Source of the DNA: Methylomonas subterranea
GTDB taxonomy: Bacteria > Pseudomonadota > Gammaproteobacteria > Methylococcales > Methylomonadaceae
Length of the DNA: 64,000 nt
Reading direction: 5' to 3'
NCBI RefSeq assembly: GCF_024505185.1
Contig: NZ_JANIBJ010000007.1
Span: forward strand, 61,150 to 125,149
The notes beneath the pieces are model-generated. The model saw only the letters and a list, made by a program, of their open reading frames with translations. It made no database searches and had not been told where the DNA came from. The translations under genes and the position numbers were made by a program. Each line of letters opens with the position of its first letter. The first letter of the stretch is position 1. This document shows, piece by piece, positions 18,914 through 25,995 of the stretch.

Positions 18914-19564
18914 ATGCCGGTAATCTCGCGTAAAGTGTCCGCAATCGCGCTGGTCCATGTTTTGGCGGTGGCTGTTGCAATGCTGCCGGCCGAGAGCCGG
19001 GCGGTACCGCGCGACGCCGGCGCCAATAACGGCGCCGTGTTGAAGCTGCAAGCCATGGTCAAAAGCCTGACGGCGGAGCGGGATGCGGCCAAAACCGAAG
19101 CCGCCGCCATGGCGGGCGAACTGGAACAACTGAAAAAGGACAAGGCCGCCGCGTTGGCCGCCAAGGACAGTCTGGGCAGCGAATTGGCGGCGCGGAAAAA
19201 CAGCGCCGACGCGGTGCGCAATCGCCTGGAAAGTACCGAAAGCCGCTTGCGGGATGTTTCCGATAGATATACCCAAACCAGCAACGCCAAGGCCGCGCTG
19301 GAAAATGATTTGGCTGCCTTGCAAGCCAAGCAGCGGGAAACCGAGCAGCAATTGCAAAGCTGCGGCCAGCATAACGTCAAGCTGTTGCGGTCGGCGCAAG
19401 AGTTGCTGGAGCGTTATCAAAACAAGGGGCGATTCGCCGGGCTGTTGCAGGACGAACCCTTGCTGCAATTTCACAGCGTGGAGGTACAAAACATCGCGCA
19501 GGAGTATCAAGACCAGATCAGCGCGGGCGAGTTTGCCGCAAAAACCTCCTCCGAAGCGCGGTAG
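18914..19564 (+). CDS. Periplasmic coiled-coil protein of unknown function
   Basis: A 216-residue protein with an N-terminal signal sequence (about 1-26, ending SRA-V) and a long central coiled coil (about 35-150) of Ala/Glu/Lys/Gln heptads. A short C-terminal domain contains one cysteine and 'ELLERYQNKGRFAGLLQDEPLLQFHSVEVQ'-like sequence. The ATG used lies 5 bp after a GGAGG site; an earlier ATG overlaps the porin stop codon and is less likely. It is the last gene of the exbB-exbD-tonB-porin operon and presumably spans the periplasm next to the porin. I do not recognise a named family. Confidence 0.7.
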   Translation: MPVISRKVSAIALVHVLAVAVAMLPAESRAVPRDAGANNGAVLKLQAMVKSLTAERDAAKTEAAAMAGELEQLKKDKAAALAAKDSLGSELAARKNSADAVRNRLESTESRLRDVSDRYTQTSNAKAALENDLAALQAKQRETEQQLQSCGQHNVKLLRSAQELLERYQNKGRFAGLLQDEPLLQFHSVEVQNIAQEYQDQISAGEFAAKTSSEAR

Positions 19565-19815
19565 GTTGCCGTTTGTTGCATAGCTCTTTCGCGAGGGCAG
19601 GGAGCTTTTCGACAGCATCATGGACGGGGAGTAAATCGGCTGTTTTTAGCTATGGCCGCCGATGCCAATATGAAAAAATGCGGCAAAGTCCACAGAGTAC
19701 GTCTCCGCCCGTAACAAAAAACCAGTCACCAAGGCGTTACCGCGCGGGCCGGGAAACTATAGCGCCAACCTAAAAACGGATATTGATTCATATCTGATTT
19801 CAGCGGTCTTTACGC

Positions 19816-20487
19816 ATGCATACGAAACACACGCTTTTATTGTTGCTGCTGGTGCTGTTCGGCGTTGCCGTTTACAGCTTTGCGGGCGCTCCCGGCTTGA
19901 ACGACATTCAGGCGCACAGGCAAGCGCTTGCCCTGTTTATCGAAAGCCACTATGCGTTTTCGGTCGGTGTGTTTTTCATGCTGTGCGTGATTTTTATCAA
20001 TTCTCCGCTGCCCTTGGCGGCGGTGATGAAAATCCTCTCGGGCTATTTTTTCGGTTTTTATGCCGGCGCGGCTTATAACGTCGGTGCCACTTTACTGGCT
20101 TGTCTGATCGGCTTCTGGCTGAGCCGCCATGCTTTCAGAAGCCGATTCGAGCAATTGTTTTATGCCCGTCTGGAAGCCGTGGAACACGAAATCGAGCGCA
20201 ACGGCTTTTACTATTTTCTCGGTCTGCGCATCGTCATGGTGGTGCCGTATTTTCTGATCAACATCCTGGCCGGCCTGTCGCGCTTGTCGTTCAAGGATTA
20301 TCTGCTCAGTACTCTGTTCGGTGTACTGCCGGCTTCGTTGATTTATGCCAACGGCGGCGAACAATTGGAGCAAATTCGCTCTACTGCGGAATTGTTCGAT
20401 TGGCATACCGTGATTGCGTTGCTGTTGATGGCCACGGCCAGCTTGTTTCCGGCGTGGTGGCAGCGTAGAAAGCGCCGGTCGGGTTGA
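19816..20487 (+). CDS. TVP38/TMEM64 (VTT-domain, DedA-like) membrane protein
   Basis: A 223-residue integral membrane protein with about five to six hydrophobic segments. It has the family's core 'G.FFG...G......GA.L.ACLIGFWLSRH' region and the 'LRIVMVVPYFLINILAGLSRLSFKDYLLST' stretch typical of VTT/TVP38 proteins, ending in a basic tail. Related DedA and TMEM41/VTT proteins move lipids or undecaprenyl-phosphate between membrane leaflets. The exact substrate here is unknown. It stands alone, 251 bp after the previous gene; I saw no Pho box before it. Confidence 0.8.
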   Translation: MHTKHTLLLLLLVLFGVAVYSFAGAPGLNDIQAHRQALALFIESHYAFSVGVFFMLCVIFINSPLPLAAVMKILSGYFFGFYAGAAYNVGATLLACLIGFWLSRHAFRSRFEQLFYARLEAVEHEIERNGFYYFLGLRIVMVVPYFLINILAGLSRLSFKDYLLSTLFGVLPASLIYANGGEQLEQIRSTAELFDWHTVIALLLMATASLFPAWWQRRKRRSG

Positions 20488-20502
20488 TGCCATGCGGCTG
20501 AC

Positions 20503-21282
20503 TTAACGCGCGTTCAGCATTGGTTCGCCGTCACTTGGAACGGCCCCTTCCCGCATGTCGTCTTTTAAGGCCACGCCGGACAGTTGCCGCTGCAGGGCTT
20601 GGCGGGTCAAATAGGCCAATTTGGCGGCCGCGGCGGTGTAACTCATGCCGGCGGGCGGGCGAATGTTGGACAGGCAATTGCGTTCGGCGTCGGTGCGGCC
20701 CGGTTGCGGGGCGTGGGTCAAATAAATCCCCAGGCTGTCCGCCGCGCTCAGGCCGGGGCGTTCGCCGACGATAATGACCGAGGCTTTTGCGCCCAGCAGC
20801 GCGCCAATCTCGTCGGCGACGGCGACCCGCGCGTTCGCTACCAGACAGATAGGGCTTATGCTTAACGCGCATTCCGCATATGCCTCTATCACGGCAGCCA
20901 ATAGCGGCAAGCCGTGCGTTTCGACAGCGGTCGACGACAGACCGTTGCTCACCACCAGCGCCACATCCGGCGCGGGCACTTCCAGCGCTTGCAGGGTGTC
21001 GCGGCTGGCCGGCGCCAGTATCCGCCCCAGATCCGGCCGCTGTAGATAGTGCCGTCGGTTGAGGATGGGAGTTGCCAATGCCAAGCTTTGCCAAGTCTTC
21101 GCCGCCAGCACTTGGGCAAAATGCTCGACCGACCAGGCTTGATGCACCGCATCCCGCGCCATGGCATGGGCCAATTGAAATTCCAGTTGGGGCTGGGTCG
21201 GCGTGGCGCAGCCGGCCCGGCCCTGGCCAATGCGGGCCTGGGTGTAACGCCTGAGTTCGAACCAGGGGTCGCGCGGCGCCAT
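20503..21282 (-). CDS. eutC: Ethanolamine ammonia-lyase small subunit
   Basis: A 259-residue EutC. With EutB it converts ethanolamine to acetaldehyde and ammonia using adenosylcobalamin. Family stretches include 'WFELRRYTQARIGQGRAG', 'DVALVVSNGLSSTAVETHG', 'VGERPGLSAADSLGIYLTH' and the C-terminal 'RNCLSNIRPPAGMSY'. Its start codon overlaps the eutB stop by one base (TAATG), so the pair is translationally coupled. No microcompartment shell, EutA reactivase, EutE or EutD is near, so acetaldehyde must be handled elsewhere. The promoter before eutB carries a Pho-box-like site. Confidence 0.93.
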   Translation of the reverse strand: MAPRDPWFELRRYTQARIGQGRAGCATPTQPQLEFQLAHAMARDAVHQAWSVEHFAQVLAAKTWQSLALATPILNRRHYLQRPDLGRILAPASRDTLQALEVPAPDVALVVSNGLSSTAVETHGLPLLAAVIEAYAECALSISPICLVANARVAVADEIGALLGAKASVIIVGERPGLSAADSLGIYLTHAPQPGRTDAERNCLSNIRPPAGMSYTAAAAKLAYLTRQALQRQLSGVALKDDMREGAVPSDGEPMLNAR

Positions 21283-22661
21283 TATTGGATCAACGTCGAC
21301 AGCCGGCCCAACAACTGGGTTTTAGCCGAATTGGCGGATAAACGGTTATCGCCGTCGAAAATGCCCATGCGTTCCAGCCAGCTTTCGAATTCCGGCGCAG
21401 GCCGTAAGCCCAGCACCTGGCGCAGATACAAGGCGTCGTGAAACGAGGTACTTTGGTAAGCCAGCATCACGTCGTCGGCACCCGGTATGCCCATGATGAA
21501 GTTGCAGCCGGCGACGCCGAGCAGGGTCAGCAGATTATCCATATCGTTCTGATCGGCTTCGGCGTGGTTGGTGTAGCAGACGTCGCAGCCCATCGGCAGG
21601 CCGAGCAATTTGCCGCAGAAATGGTCTTCCAGGCCGGCGCGGAGGATTTGTTTGCCGTCATACAGATATTCCGGGCCGATGAAACCGACTACGGTATTGA
21701 CCAGCAAGGGCGAGAATTCGCGCGCCACCGCATAGGCCCGCGCTTCGCAGGTTTGGGCGTCGACGCCGTGGTGGGCATTGGCCGACAGCGCGCTGCCCTG
21801 GCCGGTTTCGAAATACATGACCTGATTGCCGACCTCGCCGCGCTTCAGCGCTTCGGCCATGGCTTTGGCTTCGCGCAGCAGCGCCAAATCGATGCCGAAG
21901 CCGCGGTTGGCTGCTTCGGTGCCGGCGATGGATTGGAACACCAAATCGACCGGCGCGCCGCGTTGCATCAACTCCATGGCAGTGGTGACGTGGCACAGCA
22001 CGCAGGATTGGGTGGGAATTTGGTAACGGCGGATCACGTCGTCGAGCAACTCCAGCAAAGTCCGCACATTGTGCAGATTATCGGTGGCCGGATTGATGCC
22101 GATCACCGCGTCGCCGCTGCCGTAAAGCAAACCGTCTATGATGCTGGCGGCGATGCCGCGCGGGTCGTCGGTCGGATGATTCGGCTGCAGGCGGGTAGAC
22201 AGGCGCCCGTCCAAGCCCAGCGTATTTCGAAAGCGGCTGATCACCCGACAGCGCCGGGCCACGGCGATCAAGTCCTGGTTGCGCATGATCTTGCTGACCG
22301 CCGCGACCATTTCCGGCGTCAAGCCGGCGGCCAAGGCCGACAGGTCGCCGCCATCGGCCAGCAGGCGGTCGCGGAATTCGCCGACCGACAGCGATGCCAG
22401 TGGCGCAAAGGCGGCCGGGTCGTGGCGTTCCAGTATCAGACGGCTGACCTCGTCGTGCTCCGGCGCAATCAGGGGCTGTTCCAGGAAGGTCGTCAACGGC
22501 ACCTCGGCCAGAATCTGCTGGGCCACGGCCCGCTCGACTTCGGATTCCGCCGCCAGTCCGGCCAATTCGTCGGCCGCCCGTTTGGGCGAAGCCTTGCCCA
22601 TCAGAATGCGCAAATCGGCGAAGCGAAGCTGGCGGCCGTTTACGGTTGCCGAATAGTGCAT
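21282..22661 (-). CDS. eutB: Ethanolamine ammonia-lyase large subunit
   Basis: A 459-residue EutB, the TIM-barrel catalytic subunit of adenosylcobalamin-dependent ethanolamine ammonia-lyase. Recognisable blocks include 'SARLQPN'-like 'STRLQPNHPTDDPRGIAA', 'GDAVIGINPATDN', 'CVLCHVTTAMELMQRGAP', 'YFETGQGSALSANAHHG', 'NTVVGFIGPEYLYDGKQI' and 'GCDVCYTNHAEADQNDMDN'. Length and the motif 'MHYSATVNGRQLRFADL' support the ATG at 22661; a longer reading to 22751 adds 30 residues unlike the family and would run across the promoter. The ribosome binding site is weak. The enzyme would release nitrogen from ethanolamine produced by phospholipid turnover. Confidence 0.93.
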   Translation of the reverse strand: MHYSATVNGRQLRFADLRILMGKASPKRAADELAGLAAESEVERAVAQQILAEVPLTTFLEQPLIAPEHDEVSRLILERHDPAAFAPLASLSVGEFRDRLLADGGDLSALAAGLTPEMVAAVSKIMRNQDLIAVARRCRVISRFRNTLGLDGRLSTRLQPNHPTDDPRGIAASIIDGLLYGSGDAVIGINPATDNLHNVRTLLELLDDVIRRYQIPTQSCVLCHVTTAMELMQRGAPVDLVFQSIAGTEAANRGFGIDLALLREAKAMAEALKRGEVGNQVMYFETGQGSALSANAHHGVDAQTCEARAYAVAREFSPLLVNTVVGFIGPEYLYDGKQILRAGLEDHFCGKLLGLPMGCDVCYTNHAEADQNDMDNLLTLLGVAGCNFIMGIPGADDVMLAYQSTSFHDALYLRQVLGLRPAPEFESWLERMGIFDGDNRLSANSAKTQLLGRLSTLIQ

Positions 22662-22704
22662 GATTGGAAAAGCGCCGTCATACCGGAAGAAAAGGATGCA
22701 TGGG

Positions 22705-22738
22705 AGAATACGCCGGCCATGTGACCGAATGATGACAA
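22705..22738 (-). promoter_or_regulatory. Candidate PhoB-dependent promoter of eutBC
   Basis: Read on the reverse strand: TTGTCAT (22738-22732), CATT, CGGTCAC (22727-22721), 11 of 14 matches to the Pho box. It is followed after exactly 10 bp by TATTCT (22710-22705) as a -10 box. The eutB ATG is 43 bp further. It lies back to back with the forward site at 22763, 24 bp away. Confidence 0.6.
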
Positions 22739-22762
22739 AGGCAAGCCGCATGAACTTGCCGT

Positions 22763-22796
22763 CTCTAATAAATCTGTAACATTTGCCGGTTAAACT
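22763..22796 (+). promoter_or_regulatory. Candidate PhoB-dependent promoter of the DUF6447-like gene
   Basis: CTCTAAT (22763-22769), AAAT, CTGTAAC (22774-22780) match the Pho box at 10 of 14 positions. TAAACT (22791-22796, four of six to the -10 consensus) follows after exactly 10 bp. It drives the small-protein gene at 22857 and probably the hydrolase at 23097. Confidence 0.6.
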
Positions 22797-22856
22797 GGCA
22801 AAGGGTTCGGCGCCGTTGCCGGCCCGACACTTTATTATTTATTCCGGAACCACCCG

Positions 22857-23069
22857 ATGAGCGACGCAAACAGCCAAACTCCCACTCTGACCATAGGCGA
22901 TAAAACCCATCCCATTGACAGTCTCAGCGATATTGCCAAGGCGCAATTGACCAATCTGCAAATTGTCGACGCTGAAATCCAACGCTTGCAGCAACAAATG
23001 GGTATCGCCCAAGTCGCGCGGGAAAGCTTTCTGGCTACCCTGCAAGCGGAATTCGCCAAACTGGGTTAA
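22857..23069 (+). CDS. Small DUF6447-like protein
   Basis: A 70-residue soluble protein: a short beta-like head ('PTLTIGDKTHPIDSLSD'), then a helix with 'AKAQLTNLQIVDAEIQRLQQQMGIAQVARESFLATLQAEF'-type sequence. This layout matches small proteins annotated DUF6447, whose role is unknown. It has its own Pho-box-like promoter and is followed 27 bp later by a phosphatase-superfamily gene, so both are probably induced together. Confidence 0.7.
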   Translation: MSDANSQTPTLTIGDKTHPIDSLSDIAKAQLTNLQIVDAEIQRLQQQMGIAQVARESFLATLQAEFAKLG

Positions 23070-23096
23070 CCGCAAGCATAAACCCTGGCCGGTATC

Positions 23097-23939
23097 ATGG
23101 CGTTTTCACTGTTAACGCTCAATCTGCACACCTACCAGCAGCATCCGAGCCACAACTGTTTTGAAACCATGCACTTGCACGAACGCGAGGTGCATATCAT
23201 CGCCGAAGCCGTTGCCCAGCAAGGCATAGACGTGATTTGTTTTCAGGAGGTCGGCGAATATAGGCACGATCCGATGACCCAGCCGTATGGCGAGGAACCG
23301 TCTAACATGGCGTTCCGGATTTGCCGGCGTTTGCGGGAATGGGGGCATTGGTTCCATATTCATCAAGACTGGAGCCACATCGGTTTTCAGCATTGGCGCG
23401 AAGGCACGGCCATCCTCAGCCGCCACCCCATGCACCATAATTATTCGGCTTACGTGTCAAACGATAGCGGCAAGGACAATTACATGTCGCGCAATATCAC
23501 CGTCAGTTGCATCGACTTGCCGTGGTTCGGTTTGCTGCATATAGCCAATGTTCATTTGAGTTGGGCGCACCACGGCTTTTACCAGGAATACGGCCGTTTG
23601 ACACAACTCATCGCCTCCCGCCGGCATTTCGGTGTCCGGGGAGATTTGATGGTCGGCGATTTCAATGCGCCGGCCGGCGATCACGCCTATCGGCATATCG
23701 TCGGCAACGGCGAATATGTCGACCAATATCACGAACTGCATCCCCGGCGGTTTTACGAACCGACCTTTCGCGGCCAGATCGACGGCTGGCGCCACAGTCC
23801 GCCCCGGCGCATCGATTACATCTTCAAACGCAACGGTCACCCGTTGCGGGTCCGCGAAATGACGCCGATTTTCAACGACGCCTTTTACCCTAGCGTTTCC
23901 GACCACTTCGGCTATCTGGCCCGCTTCGAGCTGTTTTGA
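23097..23939 (+). CDS. Endonuclease/exonuclease/phosphatase-family hydrolase
   Basis: A 280-residue DNase I-fold metal hydrolase. The active-site series is visible in order: Asn in 'LTLNLHTY' (about 8), Glu in 'VICFQEVGEY' (about 48), 'REGTAILSRHP' (about 100-110), 'NVHLSW' (about 150), 'LMVGDFNAPAGD' (about 185), 'RIDYIFKRNG' (about 240) and the terminal 'SVSDHFGY' (about 270). This superfamily includes nucleases, inositol-phosphate phosphatases and phospholipases of the sphingomyelinase kind. No signal peptide is present, so the substrate is probably cytoplasmic. Placement behind a Pho-box promoter and divergent from eutBC suggests phosphate recovery from an internal phosphodiester or phosphomonoester, perhaps a lipid head-group compound; that is inference. 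Confidence 0.82.
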   Translation: MAFSLLTLNLHTYQQHPSHNCFETMHLHEREVHIIAEAVAQQGIDVICFQEVGEYRHDPMTQPYGEEPSNMAFRICRRLREWGHWFHIHQDWSHIGFQHWREGTAILSRHPMHHNYSAYVSNDSGKDNYMSRNITVSCIDLPWFGLLHIANVHLSWAHHGFYQEYGRLTQLIASRRHFGVRGDLMVGDFNAPAGDHAYRHIVGNGEYVDQYHELHPRRFYEPTFRGQIDGWRHSPPRRIDYIFKRNGHPLRVREMTPIFNDAFYPSVSDHFGYLARFELF

Positions 23940-23979
23940 GCCAAAGTCTTCTCGTCGGCGTGAAATTTTGGTAACCGGA

Positions 23980-24014
23980 CCTTAATCGTTCTGTCACGGC
24001 CGCGTGCCTAAAAT
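23980..24014 (+). promoter_or_regulatory. Candidate PhoB-dependent promoter of a lipoprotein gene
   Basis: CCTTAAT (23980-23986), CGTT, CTGTCAC (23991-23997) match the Pho box at 10 of 14 positions. TAAAAT (24009-24014, five of six) follows after 11 bp. The lipoprotein ATG is 33 bp downstream. Confidence 0.6.
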
Positions 24015-24047
24015 CCGGGCTTTCTATTTCGCACCGGAAGCCATGCA

Positions 24048-24506
24048 ATGAAAATCCGCGTTCTAATTTATCTGGCGATTGGCTTGTTATCCGGCTGTGC
24101 GGCGGAAATCGCCCGACAAGCCGCATGGCCGGAAACCTTGCCGCCGCAAGCCGGGTTTGTCGGTCATTATGAACAAGACCGCAACAATGCCGAGTTGCAA
24201 AACTTGGAGCAATACCTGAACTGGATTGAGTGCTTTTACCTGGGCCGGGAACTGTATTCGAGCGGCTGGAACCAAATCAGCGGCGATTTGGCGGCCAATA
24301 TTACCGATCCCGGCATCAGACTCGAAACAGAGGCCAAATTGCGCCGTTTGGGCATCGCCATTGCCGGGGAATGGGCCAAGGACAATAGCGTCCGCCGCAT
24401 CACGACCCGGCATGTCGCGATATGGGGCAATGCACTGCGGAAATCGGCGGAGAGGGGTGAAATACCGGACATCGTCGAGGGCCCGGATTCTTCATGGATC
24501 GCGTGA
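24048..24506 (+). CDS. Small lipoprotein of unknown function
   Basis: A 152-residue protein with a lipoprotein signal: basic start, hydrophobic run and lipobox LLSG-C with the acceptor cysteine at residue 17. The mature part is helical and charged, without transmembrane segments or a family motif I recognise ('LEQYLNWIECFYLGRELYSSGWNQISGDL' type sequence). Ala at +2 after the Cys suggests outer-membrane sorting. It has its own Pho-box-like promoter, so it may be a phosphate-starvation envelope protein. An alternative is a simple orphan lipoprotein. Confidence 0.7.
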   Translation: MKIRVLIYLAIGLLSGCAAEIARQAAWPETLPPQAGFVGHYEQDRNNAELQNLEQYLNWIECFYLGRELYSSGWNQISGDLAANITDPGIRLETEAKLRRLGIAIAGEWAKDNSVRRITTRHVAIWGNALRKSAERGEIPDIVEGPDSSWIA

Positions 24507-24520
24507 CATTGAAAGAATAT

Positions 24521-24738
24521 AGTAACGCTCATGAAGACTGGGCATCGCCCCGGCAAATGAAAGTAGTGCAGCTGGGCACGGTTCCTCGCCGGACAGGACG
24601 CCGTAAATACGTCCGTGTAGGCTCGACGGCAGCATCCTTGCTGCCGACGCCTGTCCAACAAGCAACCGTACCCGCTCGATTTTTTACTTTCAGAGTAACG
24701 TTCATGAAGGCTCGGCATCGCCCCGGCATATGAAAGTC
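24521..24738. repeat. Dispersed hairpin element flanked by ~45-bp direct repeats
   Basis: Two imperfect direct copies of a ~45-bp sequence (24521-24565 and 24693-24738, sharing CATCGCCCCGGCA and ATGAAAGT) flank a palindromic core. The core's outer arms are GGACAGG (24591-24597) and CCTGTCC (24650-24656). Its inner hairpin is CGGCAGCA/TGCTGCCG with a 4-base loop (24627-24646). This looks like a non-coding REP or MITE-type element. It fills the gap between the lipoprotein gene and the convergent gene at 24797; the open frames across it are not genes. Confidence 0.65.
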
Positions 24739-24796
24739 AACGGCGTTATGTCGTTAGTTTTTGGGCGGTTGACACGTGACTTTCAGAGTAACCCAT

Positions 24797-25393
24797 TCAA
24801 CCCTTTTCCAAACTGCTCCGGCGCTTTTCAAGCACGCTCAGAAAAGGCCGCATGGCATTCATTGCCACTTGATACAGGGCAAATGCGTCGGCCGGGTCCT
24901 TTTGTTTGAACTCGGCTACTTCGTTTAAAAAACGGTGCAGCATTTTGATCAGATTTTCGATGGTCATCGCCAGCCAGGCATCGTTGGTGATCCATTTGTC
25001 GATAAATTCGTCCAGGCGCTCGAAAGTGCGTTTCAGCAGCGGGTAGGCGGTCTGGGTTTCCTTGAATTCGCGCAGGGTCATGTAGTCAAGATAGGCTTGG
25101 TCGGATGCCACCCGCGGCCGATTGGTAATGCCGAGATACGTGGCTTTGAAATCGGCGTGGATGGCGTCGAATCTGTCGTTGAAGTCGGCCTCGGCGGCAA
25201 TCTCCAGCAAGGGCCGCATATTCTCCAGCGTGAGCCGGTAGCATTCGTCGATAGCGCTGGCCATCTTGTCGAATTGCTCGACAAAGGCCGGCTTTTTCAG
25301 TTCGGCCTTCAGCAGCTTTTCGATGGCGGCCAATTCGCCGGACGTGACGCAAACCGTGGCCAATTCCCGCGCTATTTTGAGTTCAATGCCCAT
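24797..25393 (-). CDS. Helical protein of unknown function
   Basis: A 198-residue, mostly alpha-helical, acidic cytoplasmic protein without signal peptide, membrane segment or recognised motif. Helices such as 'ELAAIEKLLKAELKKPAFVEQFDKMASAIDE' and 'FERLDEFIDKWITNDAWLAMTIENLIKML' suggest a helical bundle. It begins 7 bp after the stop of the YegP-like gene, so the two form an operon. Function unknown. Confidence 0.65.
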   Translation of the reverse strand: MGIELKIARELATVCVTSGELAAIEKLLKAELKKPAFVEQFDKMASAIDECYRLTLENMRPLLEIAAEADFNDRFDAIHADFKATYLGITNRPRVASDQAYLDYMTLREFKETQTAYPLLKRTFERLDEFIDKWITNDAWLAMTIENLIKMLHRFLNEVAEFKQKDPADAFALYQVAMNAMRPFLSVLEKRRSSLEKG

Positions 25394-25400
25394 CCGGTTT

Positions 25401-25736
25401 CTACACCGTTAGATCGACGATTTCCGCCACGCAGGCATTATCCTTGACCGCGTGCAGGGCGTTGTCGAACACCATGTTTGAATTGTATAAAACGCTTTTG
25501 ACAATGATGTTGCCGGCGGCATCCTTGATGACGAAAAACGTATCGCCCTCCGCCACCTTGCCGGCGGCTATCTGATTACTCATTAACGAGCCGGTTCTTA
25601 CTTCCTTGATGTCCCGCATGGCGGCTTCCTTGTTGTCGTAATCGCCGCTCATCAGGATGAGTTCGCCCTTACCGTCAAGGAAATTAAAAAAATACTGCTT
25701 TTCAGCGTTGGTTTTAAGCTCAAAAGTGGCTGGCAT
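25401..25736 (-). CDS. YegP/DUF1508 family protein
   Basis: A 111-residue protein made of two DUF1508-type repeats: 'KQYFFNFLDGKGELILMSGDY..KEAAMRDIKEVR' (about 10-48) and 'DTFFVIKDAAGNIIVKSVLY..NMVFDNALHAVKDN' (about 62-103). DUF1508 proteins such as E. coli YegP are small alpha/beta proteins of unknown role. The frame is open further upstream to 25853, but the family homology begins at this Met. It is followed after 7 bp by an unknown helical protein. Confidence 0.8.
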   Translation of the reverse strand: MPATFELKTNAEKQYFFNFLDGKGELILMSGDYDNKEAAMRDIKEVRTGSLMSNQIAAGKVAEGDTFFVIKDAAGNIIVKSVLYNSNMVFDNALHAVKDNACVAEIVDLTV

Positions 25737-25957
25737 GGTTCTGTTCCGGAAGTTGTCGATTGAATGGGATTTGCGCCGATGGCATTTCAGGCCCGTTCGG
25801 CGCTCCCGATAAACGGAAAAGCAAGCCGTGTGCCAGCAAAAACATTCATACAATCAAGGGGGTATCTGTATTCAGCTGGGGGCTTGTCGGGTTTGCCACA
25901 CGACATTGACGCTTAAGCCCGGCTGTTTGGCGGAAGTTCCAAGTCGGTGCGCCGCCG

Positions 25958-25985
25958 AAAATCAATGCGGGCCTGTCGGGCCCGC
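25958..25985 (-). terminator. Probable terminator of the glutamate dehydrogenase gene
   Basis: On the reverse strand GCGGGCC and GGCCCGC form a perfect 7-bp GC stem with a 5-base loop (25985-25967), followed by ATTGATTTT. It starts 11 bp past the gdh stop codon. The T-tract is interrupted, so termination may be partial. Confidence 0.5.
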
Positions 25986-25995
25986 GGCTGTAATT

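Noticed and set aside
19680..19790. Possible Pho box before the TVP38-like gene
   Set aside because: Partial half-sites such as CAGTCAC are present, but neither the 4-bp spacing with a second half nor a -10 box at 10-11 bp could be fitted.
21438..22724. 428-codon forward frame opposite eutB
   Set aside because: Shadow of eutB; composition is His/Gln/Arg-rich with no recognisable domain.
24494..24733. 79-codon forward frame after the lipoprotein gene
   Set aside because: It simply reads through the hairpin-cored repeat element.
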